64,000 nucleotides of DNA from Nocardioides eburneiflavus (lineage in GTDB: Bacteria; Actinomycetota; Actinomycetes; Propionibacteriales; Nocardioidaceae), in assembly GCF_004785795.1 (NCBI RefSeq), contig NZ_SRRO01000001.1, forward strand, positions 3,224,001 through 3,288,000. The letters are read 5' to 3'. The notes beneath the pieces are model-generated. The model saw only the letters and a list, made by a program, of their open reading frames with translations. It made no database searches and was not told the origin of the DNA. The position numbers and the translations under genes were made by a program. Below, one piece after another: positions 18,147 through 27,140 of this stretch. Numbering within the stretch: the first letter of the stretch is position 1; each line of letters begins with the position of its first letter.

Positions 18147-18734
18147 CGCTGGACGGTCTGGTGACCAACATCGCGCTGGTTTCAGGCGTCGGTGCCGAAA
18201 TTCCGGCATGACTCAAACCACACTTTCCCTTTCTGGTAATGCCGAGGTAGGAAATGTCCACGCCGACGTTTCCGGGGGCTGGGCGCGCGAGGTCGAGGAG
18301 ATCCGCATTAACCCGGAAATGGAGGAGCTCGAGCTCGCGCACATGTTGCCGACATGGGAATGGGCGAAAAGACCGCGCTCGCGGCGGCCCGTGAGATCCA
18401 TGCGGACCCTGAGCGGGCGGCGCTCGTGCACGTCACCCACGAGCTCGGCCTGGACCCGGAGGACAAGCCGTCCCCCAAGGTCGCCGCGATCTCATCCTTC
18501 CTCACCTTCTCGCTGGGCGCCCTCGTGCCCCTGATCCCGTTCCTGCTCGGCTTCGCCTCGCTCGCAGCCGGCCTGATCGTGGGTGCGATCGGACTCTTCG
18601 TCGCCGGCGCGGTCGCGTCTCTCGCCACCAGCCAGCGCTGGTGGTGGAGCGCCACGCGTCAGCTGCTGTTCGGTGTGCTGGCCGCCGGTGCAACGTACCT
18701 GGGGGGCCTCGCCATCGGCGTGAACGCGAGCTGA
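18147..18734 (+). pseudogene. Rearranged VIT1 copy
   Basis: 18147-18196 copies VIT1 codons 33-49 but lies before the start codon. The gene restarts at 18208 with codons 1-25, then jumps directly to codon 92 at a shared TGG-CGCGC sequence. A one-base deletion (CATGTTTGCC became CATGTTGCC) shifts the frame near 18344. From 18354 the frame is open again to the VIT1 stop and terminator. The first two membrane helices are lost, so a functional transporter is unlikely. A short product from ATG 18354 cannot be excluded. Confidence 0.92.
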
Positions 18735-18760
18735 CGACCACGGTCAACCACAGGACACGC

Positions 18761-18794
18761 AGAGGGGCCCCGCGGAGAGCCGCGGGGCCCCTCT
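18761..18794 (+). terminator. Third copy of VIT1 terminator
   Basis: Perfect copy of the hairpin at 17281-17314. It lies between the VIT1 pseudogene and the end of the facing oxidoreductase gene and can serve both strands. Confidence 0.85.
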
Positions 18795-18809
18795 CGGCTT
18801 GTGGGACTG

Positions 18810-20291
18810 CTAGCCCGGTGGCAGGAACGGCTTCACCAGCCGTGCCCGCTTGGCCGGCTTGCCGGTGCGCTCCTCGTAGGCATCGGAGGCCTCGAGAGTC
18901 TTGGTGATGAGCCTGGCGGCGACGAACCGAAGGGGCTCGGGCTCCCAGCTCCGGCTGCGGTAGCCAACCCAGGGAAGCGACGTCAGGTCCGTGCTCTGGC
19001 CCAGGATCAGGTCGCGCATCGTGCGGCCGGAGATGTTGGCGGCGACGACACCGTGACCGCCGAACGCACCCACGAATCCCAGCCCTGTCTTGCCGTCGAA
19101 CGTCGTCCTCATGCACCAGTCGCGTGGCACGGCCAGGGACCCACCCCAGTGATGGGTGATGCGAGCCTGCGACGCGGCAGGAAACGCTTCGCGCAGGGTC
19201 TCGCACAGACGCTGGAAGACTCCGGCGTCCTGCTCGTTTTGGGGTGACAGGGGGTCGGTCAGTCGGTACGGCGCTCCGCGGCCGCCCAGGGCGATCCGGC
19301 CGTCGATCGTGCGCTGGGAGTAGTAGTAGAGATGCCTCATGTCCGCGACCCCGAGACCGTCTCGCCACCCGAGCTCATCCCAGGTCTCCTGTGAGAGGGG
19401 CTCGGTGGCGACCATCAGGGAGTAGAGGGGCAGGAAGCTGCGTCGGTGACCCCGCTCCCGGATCGTGTAGGACTCCGTGGCTCGCACCACGACATCGGCC
19501 GTGACCCGTCCGTTGCCGCACTGCACCACCTTCGGGCTCACGCGTTCTGCCCGGGTCTGCTCAAAGATCGTGACACCGAGCCGCTCGCAGGCGTCGGCGA
19601 GCCCGCGAGCAAGCCGCGCGGGGTCGACGCGAGCGACATGCGGGGTGAAGCATCCGGCGACAACACCGGCTGCCCCGGGGACGAGCTCGGCACACTCCTC
19701 GGCGGTCAGCAGCCTGATGTCCTCGGGACCGAGTCCGAAACCGTGCTTCGCCTCGACCCTGGCACGGACGCGCTGCGCCTGTGGATCGGTGGTCGCCAAG
19801 GTCAGCGCACCCCCCTTCTTGTAGCCGCAGTCGATCCGCTCCTCAGAGATCACCCGGCCGATCTCGTCGACCCCGTGGTGGGTCTCGCGCTCGGCTCGCA
19901 GGACGGCGTCCCACCCGCTACGTCGTGCGTAGCGCGCCCCGCTGCCCGCAATGCCCGCTGAGACGAAGCCGCCGTTGCGACCGGCCGCGCCGAATCCCGC
20001 GATTTCGGCCTCGATCACGGTGACCCGCAGGGAGGGGTCGGCGGCCTTGAGGTAGTAGGCCGTCCAAAGTCCGGCGAAGCCAGCACCGACGATAGCGACA
20101 TCACAGGTGTGGTCGCCCGACAACTGCTCTCTCGGCGTGAGGTTCGGGACGACCCCCTCGAGCCACAGACTCCGCGACCACGGGGTTTCGGCTGCTGGTG
20201 GAAGCGCGTCGGCGAGTCCTACCGCGCTGGTCTTGGAGGGCTCGACGCGCCCCTGTGGCAGGGTGCCGAGCCATTGGGACTGGAACTTCAT
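18810..20291 (-). CDS. FAD-dependent amine oxidoreductase (DAO family)
   Basis: 493 aa. The N-terminal Rossmann motif is AIVGAGFAGLWTAYYLKAAD, followed by GFGAAGRNGGFVSAG, the layout of gamma-glutamylputrescine oxidase (PuuB) and related amine oxidases. The C-terminal GFVGAFGGHGVVAAN closes the FAD site. It would oxidise a secondary or primary amine to imine and aldehyde with H2O2 release. The ATG at 20291 has GAGGAG upstream on the minus strand. It follows the peptide-type ABC transporter genes. A close paralogue is at 55325-56767, and fragments are at 17548 and 37240. Confidence 0.9.
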   Translation of the reverse strand: MKFQSQWLGTLPQGRVEPSKTSAVGLADALPPAAETPWSRSLWLEGVVPNLTPREQLSGDHTCDVAIVGAGFAGLWTAYYLKAADPSLRVTVIEAEIAGFGAAGRNGGFVSAGIAGSGARYARRSGWDAVLRAERETHHGVDEIGRVISEERIDCGYKKGGALTLATTDPQAQRVRARVEAKHGFGLGPEDIRLLTAEECAELVPGAAGVVAGCFTPHVARVDPARLARGLADACERLGVTIFEQTRAERVSPKVVQCGNGRVTADVVVRATESYTIRERGHRRSFLPLYSLMVATEPLSQETWDELGWRDGLGVADMRHLYYYSQRTIDGRIALGGRGAPYRLTDPLSPQNEQDAGVFQRLCETLREAFPAASQARITHHWGGSLAVPRDWCMRTTFDGKTGLGFVGAFGGHGVVAANISGRTMRDLILGQSTDLTSLPWVGYRSRSWEPEPLRFVAARLITKTLEASDAYEERTGKPAKRARLVKPFLPPG

Positions 20292-20363
20292 TTCGTACTC
20301 CTCAAATTTGCGTAGTGTGCGGCGGCTAAGCAGCCAGTGCGGAGGCATTGGGACAGCCGGAGG

Positions 20364-21380
20364 TCATTGGTCCGAGAAATGGCAGGTGGCGTAGTGGTCG
20401 TCGCCGGGCCAGGCGACCGGGGGCACGGTGGTGCGGCAGATGTCCTGGGCCAGTGGGCAGCGGGGGTGGAACCGGCAGCCGGATGGTGGGTCGATCGGGC
20501 TGGGTGGTTCGCCCTTGAGGCGGGTGATGATCGTGTCGGTGCCTTGCTGTTCCTCGGCCAGGGACGCGGCCAGCAAGACGCGCGTGTAGGGGTGGCGGGG
20601 GTTGGTGAACAGCTCCTCGCGGGGTGCTTCCTCGACGATCTGGCCCAGGTACATGACCGCGACCCGGTCGCACAGGTAGCGCACCACCCGGAGGTCGTGC
20701 GAGATCAGCACCAGGGTCAGGTCGAGCTGGTCCTTCAGCTCGACCAGCAGGTTGAGGATCTGGGCCCGGATCGAGGCGTCGAGCGCGGAGGTGGGCTCGT
20801 CACAGATGAGGAACTTGGGCTTCAGCAGCAGCGCCCGGGCGATGACGAGACGCTGCAGCTGGCCACCGGAGCACTCCCGGGCGTACCGGTCCAGGATGTC
20901 GTCTTCCAGGCCGACCCTCGCCAGCATCTCCGCGATCCGCGCGGTCCGTTCCGCCTGGTCCTTCATCCCGTGGTGCCGCAGCGGAGAGTGCAGGCTGGCG
21001 CCCAGGCGCATCTTCGGGTCGAACGCCCCGTAGGGGTCCTGGAACACGAACTGCATCGAACGTCGCAGTGCCTTGAGCTCCCGGCCCTTGATGCCGGAGA
21101 TCTTCTGGCCGTCGAAGGTGATGTGTCCCGAGTCCGCGGTGACGGCTTGCAGGATGGTGCGGGCCAGGGTGGACTTGCCGCAGCCGGACTCCCCGACGAG
21201 TCCGAGGACCTCGCCCTTGCCGACCTCCAGGGACACCCCGTCCACGGAGTGCACCGTCTTGCCCCGGCCGGCGGGGAAGTGCTTGACCACCCCGTCCAGG
21301 GTCAACAGCGGCTCGTAGGGTCGGGGCCGCTGTCTCGGCTGCGAGACCTCGACGGCCTGGATCGACGCTGGGGTGATCAT
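20364..21380 (-). CDS. Peptide/nickel-type ABC transporter ATP-binding protein (OppF-like)
   Basis: 338 aa. Walker A GESGCGKST, signature CSGGQLQR, Walker [15 protein letters not shown], and the C-terminal oligopeptide extension with the CRFHPRCPLAQDIC cysteine pattern. The last of five transport genes on this strand; it powers uptake together with the ATPase at 21377-22417. The start at 21380 overlaps that gene's stop (ATGA); a longer open frame upstream lies inside the neighbour. The oxidoreductase gene follows after 72 bases, so the transported compound may be its substrate. Confidence 0.93.
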   Translation of the reverse strand: MITPASIQAVEVSQPRQRPRPYEPLLTLDGVVKHFPAGRGKTVHSVDGVSLEVGKGEVLGLVGESGCGKSTLARTILQAVTADSGHITFDGQKISGIKGRELKALRRSMQFVFQDPYGAFDPKMRLGASLHSPLRHHGMKDQAERTARIAEMLARVGLEDDILDRYARECSGGQLQRLVIARALLLKPKFLICDEPTSALDASIRAQILNLLVELKDQLDLTLVLISHDLRVVRYLCDRVAVMYLGQIVEEAPREELFTNPRHPYTRVLLAASLAEEQQGTDTIITRLKGEPPSPIDPPSGCRFHPRCPLAQDICRTTVPPVAWPGDDHYATCHFSDQ

Positions 21381-22417
21381 GATGCCTCCACGGTCTCGGG
21401 TGCCGCGTGGCAGCGGCTGTGGTGGTCGTGGTCGCCGCAGCTGTGCAGCGTCGGCTCCGCGCCACTGCACTGCTCGGAGATGCCCAGCTCGACTGCCTTC
21501 GAACAGCGGGGCAGGAACCGGCAGCCGTGCCCCATCGCCCGCGCCTGGGCGACGCTGCCCGGGATCGAGAACAGCTGGCCGCGCTCGGCCTGCAGCAGCG
21601 AGGCCTTGAGGAGAGCCTCGGTGTAGGGGTGCTGCGGGTTGGTGAAGATGTCCTTGGTCGTCCCGTTCTCCACGATCCGGCCGGCGTACATCACGGCGAC
21701 GCGGTCCGCCATCGTGGACACGATGCCCAGGTCGTGGGTGATCAGCAGGATCGACAGGCCCAGCTCGTCGCGCTTGTGCTTCAACAGGTCCAGGATCTGG
21801 GCCTGCACCGTCACGTCCAGGGCGGTGGTCGGCTCGTCGGCGATCAACAGCTCCGGGTCCGCGGACAACGCGGCCGCGATCATCACCCGCTGCGCCATCC
21901 CCCCGGAGAGCTGGTAGGCGAACGACTTGGCCCGCCGGGCCGGCTCGGGGATCCCGACGTCCCGCAGCATCTCGACCACCCGCGTCTTGGCCTCGCGGCG
22001 GCTCACCTTGCGGTGTCGGCGCAGTGCCTCGGAGACCTGCCCACCCACGCGTGCGGTGGGGTCCAGCATGACCTTCGGCTGCTGAAACAGCATCGCGACC
22101 TTGTTGCCTCGGACCTCGTTGCGTCGCTTCGGCGCCATCGCCAGCACGTCCTCGCCGTCCAGCAGGGCGGTCCCGCCGCTCACCTCTGCCCCCGGTGGCA
22201 GCAGGCCCATCATCGTCAATGCGGTCAGGCTCTTGCCCGATCCCGACTCACCGACGAGTGCCACGATCTCCCCGCGCCCGACGGTCAGGTCCATGCCGTC
22301 GATGGCAGGACCCCCGCCGACCTCGGGGAAGTCGACGCGGAGATCACGGATCTCCAACAGGGGTTCAGCGGCGCGGGTCGGCATCCCGATGTCGACCGTC
22401 TGCACCATCTCACTCAT
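21377..22417 (-). CDS. Peptide/nickel-type ABC transporter ATP-binding protein (OppD-like)
   Basis: 346 aa. Walker A GESGSGKS, signature LSGGMAQR, Walker B LLIADEPTTALD and the H-loop THDLG are present. The C-terminal oligopeptide domain carries CRFLPRCSKAVELGISEQC. The ATG at 22417 is preceded by GAAGGGAAG on the minus strand. It sits 55 bases after the permease gene and is coupled to the OppF-like gene. Peptides, opines, nickel and small amine conjugates are all transported by this family; the binding protein does not settle which. Confidence 0.93.
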   Translation of the reverse strand: MSEMVQTVDIGMPTRAAEPLLEIRDLRVDFPEVGGGPAIDGMDLTVGRGEIVALVGESGSGKSLTALTMMGLLPPGAEVSGGTALLDGEDVLAMAPKRRNEVRGNKVAMLFQQPKVMLDPTARVGGQVSEALRRHRKVSRREAKTRVVEMLRDVGIPEPARRAKSFAYQLSGGMAQRVMIAAALSADPELLIADEPTTALDVTVQAQILDLLKHKRDELGLSILLITHDLGIVSTMADRVAVMYAGRIVENGTTKDIFTNPQHPYTEALLKASLLQAERGQLFSIPGSVAQARAMGHGCRFLPRCSKAVELGISEQCSGAEPTLHSCGDHDHHSRCHAAPETVEAS

Positions 22418-22472
22418 GAAGTCTTCCCTTCAATGGTTCGCTCGATCGGGCTGGTCACGTGGAGCTGGGTGG

Positions 22473-23456
22473 TCACAGGGCTTCTCCCTCGTCGAGGGCC
22501 GACCCGGGGGCGGGCGTGGCCGCGGCGGACGTGCCGGTGGCAGTGGAGCGGGCGCGCCGCGTCTTCCTCTTGTCCAGGCCCTGTCCGATCAGGGTGACGC
22601 TCAGGGCCGAGATGAAGATCGCGAGGCCGGGGAGGATCCCGACCCAGGGGGCGCGTTCCATGTAGGGCTGGGCGTCCAGGAGCATGGCGCCCCAGTCGGA
22701 GTCGGGTGGCTGCACGCCGAGGCCGAGGTAGGACAGGGCGCCGACGGTGATCAGCTTGTGCCCGAACCGCAGGAAGCTCATCGCTGCGACCGGAGGCAAG
22801 GCGTTGAGGATCACGTGGCGGAACAGGATGAACCACTTGGGGGATCCGAGGATCTCTGCGGCCTCGACGTAGTCCTTGGCGTTGATCTCCAGTGCCAGGC
22901 CGCGCATCAGTCTGGCGAAGGGGGTCCACCCGGCGATGGTGAGTGCGGCGATCAGGGTGCCGTAGCCGGTCCCGAACAGGGCGATCAGGAACAGCGCGAC
23001 CACGACGTCGGGGAAACAGACCAGCACGTCGACAGCGCGCATCACCAGCTCGTCCAGCCAGCCACCGCGGCGCGCAGCGAGGGCGCCGAGGATCACGCCG
23101 GAGACCGCGCAGATGACGAGCGTGATCGCGGCGATGGTGACCGAGAACCGGCCGCCCCACATCAACCGCGACAGCACGTCGCGGCCGAGGTGGTCGGTTC
23201 CCAGCCAGTGCTCGGCTGAGGGGCCGGCCAGCCGGTTGCTGATGTCCTGGATGGCTGGGTCGTGCGGAGCGATCCAGGGCGTGAGCACCAGGACCAGGAG
23301 GACCAGTGAGAGCAGTGAGACGCCGAAGGTGAAGGTCCAGTGCCTGCCGCCGAGGCCGCGCACGAGGGACCCGAAGATGTTCGGCCGGGGGGAGGGTGGG
23401 CCGACCCGCCGCCATGGCTCGCGGGTGGTGGGCGGGGGTGCTGTGAGACTAGGCAT
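22473..23456 (-). CDS. Peptide/nickel-type ABC permease (DppC-like)
   Basis: 327 aa. A polar N-terminus is followed by a first helix (VSLLSLVLLVLVLTPWIAPH) and the family motif HWLGTDHLGRDVLSRLMWG, diagnostic of DppC/OppC proteins. Further helices and a cytoplasmic loop (EILGSPKWFILFRHVILN) follow. It pairs with the DppB-like protein to form the channel. The start overlaps the end of the upstream permease gene by 8 bases. Confidence 0.93.
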   Translation of the reverse strand: MPSLTAPPPTTREPWRRVGPPSPRPNIFGSLVRGLGGRHWTFTFGVSLLSLVLLVLVLTPWIAPHDPAIQDISNRLAGPSAEHWLGTDHLGRDVLSRLMWGGRFSVTIAAITLVICAVSGVILGALAARRGGWLDELVMRAVDVLVCFPDVVVALFLIALFGTGYGTLIAALTIAGWTPFARLMRGLALEINAKDYVEAAEILGSPKWFILFRHVILNALPPVAAMSFLRFGHKLITVGALSYLGLGVQPPDSDWGAMLLDAQPYMERAPWVGILPGLAIFISALSVTLIGQGLDKRKTRRARSTATGTSAAATPAPGSALDEGEAL

Positions 23457-24390
23457 TGGTCACCTTGATCGCTGGGTTGAGGACGCTGTAGAGCAGGTCG
23501 GTCACCGTGTTGATCAGCACCGCAAGGGTGAGGATCAGCATCAGCCCGCCCTGGATGACCGGCACGTCGTTGTTGACCACCGCGGTGTAGAGCAGCCGGC
23601 CCATGCCGGGGATGTTGAAGATCACCTCGATCACGACGGCTCCGCCCAGCAGCCCGGCGAACCAGAACGAGAACAGCGTCATCACGGGCAGCATGCTGTT
23701 GCGCATCCCGTGCCGCAGGAGGGTCGCGGGGAAGGACAGCCCGCGGCTGCGAGCTGCCGTGATGTAGGGCGCGGCCAGCACCTCGCTCATCGCTGCCCGG
23801 GTCACCTGGGTGAAGTAGCCCAACGGCCGCAACGACAGCGCGATCGCCGGCATCACGATGAACGCCGGACCGGTCCATCCGCCCGAGGGCAGCCAGCCCA
23901 GGTGTCGGGCGAAGACCAGGACGAGCACCGGACCTACCCAGTACTCCGGTGCTGAGACCGCGCTCTGGGAGATGAAGGTGATGACGTTGTCGAGCCGCCC
24001 ACCCCGCTTCGTGGCTGCGGCGATGCCCAATGGCAGCGCGAACACGAGCGCCAGCAGCAACGCCGCCAGGGCCAGGGTGATGGAGACCGACAGGGCCGGC
24101 GCGACCAGCTCACCTACCGGGGTCCGGCTCGTGTAGGAGAACCCGAAGTCGCCGGTCACTGCCTGCTTCAACCAGTCGAGGTACTGCACGAAGATGGGCC
24201 GATCCAGGCCGAGCTCCAGAGTCAGTGCCTTCACCTGTGTCGGGTCCAGACCGGGGTCGTTCACCCTGGCCTGCAGGATCTTTCGGGCGGGGTCGCCATC
24301 CCCGGCATAGGGGATCAGGAACGCCAGCACCGAGATCACCAGCAAGGTGATCGTCAGGACCAGCAACCTGCGCAGCAAGAACATCAACAT
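23449..24390 (-). CDS. Peptide/nickel-type ABC permease (DppB-like)
   Basis: 313 aa. Begins MLMFLLRRLLVLTITLLVIS, the usual first helix. The long outward loop has LGLDRPIFVQYLDWLKQAVT followed by GDFGFSY, and the C-terminal third carries the EAA-like loop and IFNIPGMGRLLYTA, all typical. The start at 24390 is chosen over 24426 because GGAGG lies 8 bases upstream on the minus strand and the sequence then matches the family start. First permease gene of the transporter operon, 99 bases after the binding-protein gene. Confidence 0.92.
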   Translation of the reverse strand: MLMFLLRRLLVLTITLLVISVLAFLIPYAGDGDPARKILQARVNDPGLDPTQVKALTLELGLDRPIFVQYLDWLKQAVTGDFGFSYTSRTPVGELVAPALSVSITLALAALLLALVFALPLGIAAATKRGGRLDNVITFISQSAVSAPEYWVGPVLVLVFARHLGWLPSGGWTGPAFIVMPAIALSLRPLGYFTQVTRAAMSEVLAAPYITAARSRGLSFPATLLRHGMRNSMLPVMTLFSFWFAGLLGGAVVIEVIFNIPGMGRLLYTAVVNNDVPVIQGGLMLILTLAVLINTVTDLLYSVLNPAIKVTNA

Positions 24391-24489
24391 CGAGGACACC
24401 TCCGGAGTCGCCGTGGTCGGCTGCATGAGCCATTGAGAACGAGGGCCGGCTCGGCGTGACCAGTCGAGCCGGCCCCCTGTGAGCTCGAG

Positions 24490-26022
24490 TCAGCCGAGCG
24501 AGAGCCCTGCAGTGAGCACGTACGCGTCGAGCGGGTGCGGCTGGAAGCCCTTGAGCCCGGCCTGGGTGCCCCAGACAGCCTTCTCGTGCTGGAGCCAGAC
24601 GCTGGCCGCCTCGTCGTTCAGCTTGGCCGCGACTTCCCGGTAGGCCTCGGCGCGGGCGGCCTCGTCCTCGAGGGCGACAGCGTCCTTGATCATCCGGTCG
24701 GTCTCCGGGTCGCAGTACTGAGTCATGTTGTAGCTCCCCTTGCAGGTCCAGTCGGAGAGCAGGTAGCCACCGGGGTCGGCCAAGTCGGTCAGGAAGCCGC
24801 GGGACAGCAGCGTGGCGTCGTAGTCACCCTCGAGCCAGCCCGGCTCCAGAGAGGAGGCCTCGCCTGACTTGATCTCGACCTTGATCCCGAGCTCGGCAAG
24901 CTGGGCCTGGATGACGGTGGCGGCGTCGGGGAGCTCGGGCCGGTCGACGTACGCCTGGAGCTCGAACGTCAGAGACTCGGGGTCGACGCCCGCCTGGTCG
25001 AGCAGTGCGCGCGCCTCGTCCAGGTTGGCTGACGTCGCCTCGGCACCGTCAGGTGCCCAGTCGGTGTCCGGGCCGAAGGGGCCGACGGCAGGCGTGCCGG
25101 CGCCCTCGTAGACACCCTCGACGATCGGCTGTGTGTCCACCGCCTTCTGGATCGCCTGCCGCACCAGCGGGTCGTCGAACGGCGGGCGTGAGTTGTTGAG
25201 CAGCATCACGGTCGTGCGCGGGAGCCCGATCTGGTGAACCTCGAGGTTGGAGTCACCGTCCAGCGAGCCGAGGTTGGCCACGGGGAGGCTCTTGACGATC
25301 TGGACCTCGCCGGACTGGAGCTGGGTGGCCCGGGCGCCACCGTCGACCACGAAACGCACCTCGGCGGTGTCGAGGGCGACGTCGCCGCCCCAGTAGTTCT
25401 CGTTGGCCTTGAGTGCCAGCGACTGCTGCGGCACCTCCTCGGTCACCGTGAAGGGGCCGGTGCACGTGCCTTGGATGTCGATCTGGGCGCCCTCGAAGGC
25501 CTTCGGAGCCAGGATCCCGGTGTTCACACTGGCGACGCGGAGCGGGACCAGAGCGTCGGGGTTGGGTGTGGTGATCTGCACGGTCGACTCATCGGTCGCC
25601 GACACCTTCGCGATGACGTCGGGGTTGAACGAACGCGCGGGCGTCTTCACCTCGAGCAGGTGGTTCAGCGAGCCGGCGACGGCTTCGGCGTCCATCGGCG
25701 TGCCGTCCTGGAACGTGACACCCTCGCGGAGGGCGAACTCCCACGTCGTGGGCTCGACCTGGTTCCACTCGGTCGCCAGCATCGGCTCGGGCTCGCCGTC
25801 GTACCCGATGTTCACGAGCGTCTCCAAGCAGCCCGCCCGGCGCAGCCGGTGCGCGTCATCGGTCTCCGGCGCCCACGCTGCGGCGGGCGGGAGCTGCTCC
25901 GCGTAGACGAGGTGGCCTCCGCCTCCCGCGGCGGCGCCACTGCCGGTGCCGGTGTTCATGCCGCACGCGCTCAGCGACGTTGCGAGGAGGGCGACGCCGG
26001 TCGCCCACAAGGTTCGAGTCAT
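24490..26022 (-). CDS. Family 5 substrate-binding lipoprotein
   Basis: 510 aa. Signal peptide with lipobox L17-S-A-C20, then a glycine/serine linker and the family 5 (OppA/DppA/NikA) fold. Characteristic segments are LREGVTFQDGTPMDAEAV and NNSRPPFDDPLVRQAIQKAV. It delivers the substrate to the permeases encoded downstream. Start 26022 is preferred; the open frame runs 57 bases further but lacks a signal start. The lipoprotein at 34473-36005 has the same length and is clearly a paralogue, but it stands without permeases. Confidence 0.93.
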   Translation of the reverse strand: MTRTLWATGVALLATSLSACGMNTGTGSGAAAGGGGHLVYAEQLPPAAAWAPETDDAHRLRRAGCLETLVNIGYDGEPEPMLATEWNQVEPTTWEFALREGVTFQDGTPMDAEAVAGSLNHLLEVKTPARSFNPDVIAKVSATDESTVQITTPNPDALVPLRVASVNTGILAPKAFEGAQIDIQGTCTGPFTVTEEVPQQSLALKANENYWGGDVALDTAEVRFVVDGGARATQLQSGEVQIVKSLPVANLGSLDGDSNLEVHQIGLPRTTVMLLNNSRPPFDDPLVRQAIQKAVDTQPIVEGVYEGAGTPAVGPFGPDTDWAPDGAEATSANLDEARALLDQAGVDPESLTFELQAYVDRPELPDAATVIQAQLAELGIKVEIKSGEASSLEPGWLEGDYDATLLSRGFLTDLADPGGYLLSDWTCKGSYNMTQYCDPETDRMIKDAVALEDEAARAEAYREVAAKLNDEAASVWLQHEKAVWGTQAGLKGFQPHPLDAYVLTAGLSLG

Positions 26023-26589
26023 TTCCTGGATTCCTTTGCACCAAGCCGGATTTCCGGCGACGAGGCGGGGGGTTGTCACGCGGTGGTCGGGGCCGGACTA
26101 CGGCCACCAGGCCTTGCCGATCGACCGGCCTTCCGCGTTTGCGTCACGCTAGGGACGGGTCTTCAAGGGCGTCCAGACCTCCCGTGGCATCTCCAGACGA
26201 TCTGGTTTCAGTGAAGCAGATCACGACCCGATAGCACAGGAATGTCCGGGCCCAAACGGCCAATCGTCTGACTGCGTCAGACTTGGCTAGGAAGGCCGAG
26301 CCCACAAGCCTGGTGCCTGATCGGCTCCGAGAGGGCCGGAGCTGCCCGGTGTGGCGCAGCCACTGTGGGACTACGGCGCCGTGTCAGACAGATACCGAGG
26401 TACTGGTCGTCTGATTGAGCAAAACGCTGGCGTTCATCACCTTCGTCATCAGATCGTCGCAATCCTGGCATTGATCATGGACGCACCCCGAAAAGTTCTC
26501 CTAGCCTCTCCGTGTCCGAGACGCCGGCCGCTGTTCGGGGGTCGTGCCCGCCTCACCATGTCCAAACCCCTTCGAGGAGACCTCACCAA
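26023..26589. promoter_or_regulatory. Divergent intergenic region with palindromes
   Basis: No gene is visible in these 567 bases between divergent genes. A perfect palindrome GTCTGAC-TGC-GTCAGAC is at 26266-26282. Further half-sites GTCAGAC (26383-26389) and GTCTGAT (26408-26414) lie 18 bases apart. The three-site layout suggests a repressor or Lrp-like activator that controls the transporter and the RidA operon. A similar GGCCAA-A-CGTCTGA sequence occurs near 31774, close to the Lrp gene. Confidence 0.55.
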
Positions 26590-27066
26590 ATGGCTGAGAT
26601 TCACACCCGCAGCAGCTCGGCGACGGAGCGGCTTCAGGCGCTCGGTATGGAGCTCCCCGCCGTGGGTGAGAACACGAAGTACGTGAACCATCGACGTGTC
26701 GACTCGAGCATCCACGTCGCGGGTCAGCTGCCCGACAAGGACGGCGAGCTCCTGGCCCAAGGGACGCTGGGTCACGACGTCGACATCGAGACCGCTCGTG
26801 AGCTGGCCCGCCACGCCGTCGTCAACTGCCTCGCCGTCGCCGCGGACGCGGTCGGCGGCCTGGACAAGGTGCGGATCGTGCAGATGCTGGTCTTCGTAGC
26901 CAGCACACCGGAGTTCGGTCAGCAGTCGACGGTGGCAGACGCGGCCAGCGACCTGCTCATCGACGTGCTCGGGGAGAACGGGCGGCACGCCCGCACGGCC
27001 ATCGGTGTCGCGAGCCTGCCGCGCACCAGCCCGGTCGAGATCCAGATGGTCTGCAGCGCGGCCTAG
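26590..27066 (+). CDS. RidA-family protein (copy A)
   Basis: 158 aa, slightly longer than canonical RidA (about 130). It has the YjgF fold segments VNHRRVDSSIHVAGQLP and VGGLDKVRIVQMLVFVASTP. RidA proteins hydrolyse reactive enamine/imine intermediates such as 2-aminoacrylate. The canonical catalytic arginine near the C-terminus is not in its usual R-V-E context (here SPVEIQM), so it may belong to an Rid subfamily. The gene precedes a D-serine dehydratase-like enzyme whose dehydration chemistry would generate exactly such enamines. The start at 26590 has GAGGAG upstream. Confidence 0.85.
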   Translation: MAEIHTRSSSATERLQALGMELPAVGENTKYVNHRRVDSSIHVAGQLPDKDGELLAQGTLGHDVDIETARELARHAVVNCLAVAADAVGGLDKVRIVQMLVFVASTPEFGQQSTVADAASDLLIDVLGENGRHARTAIGVASLPRTSPVEIQMVCSAA

Positions 27067-27140
27067 GACCGGCCCACCAGCGCTCGTCCCGACTCGCTAG
27101 TCGCGAGGGAAACCCTTCCAACTCTTCTGAGGAGTGCACT

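Noticed and set aside
18354..18734. 126-residue frame as a separate small membrane protein
   Set aside because: It is the 3' part of the frameshifted VIT1 copy and begins at an internal methionine of that family, so it is listed as part of the pseudogene.
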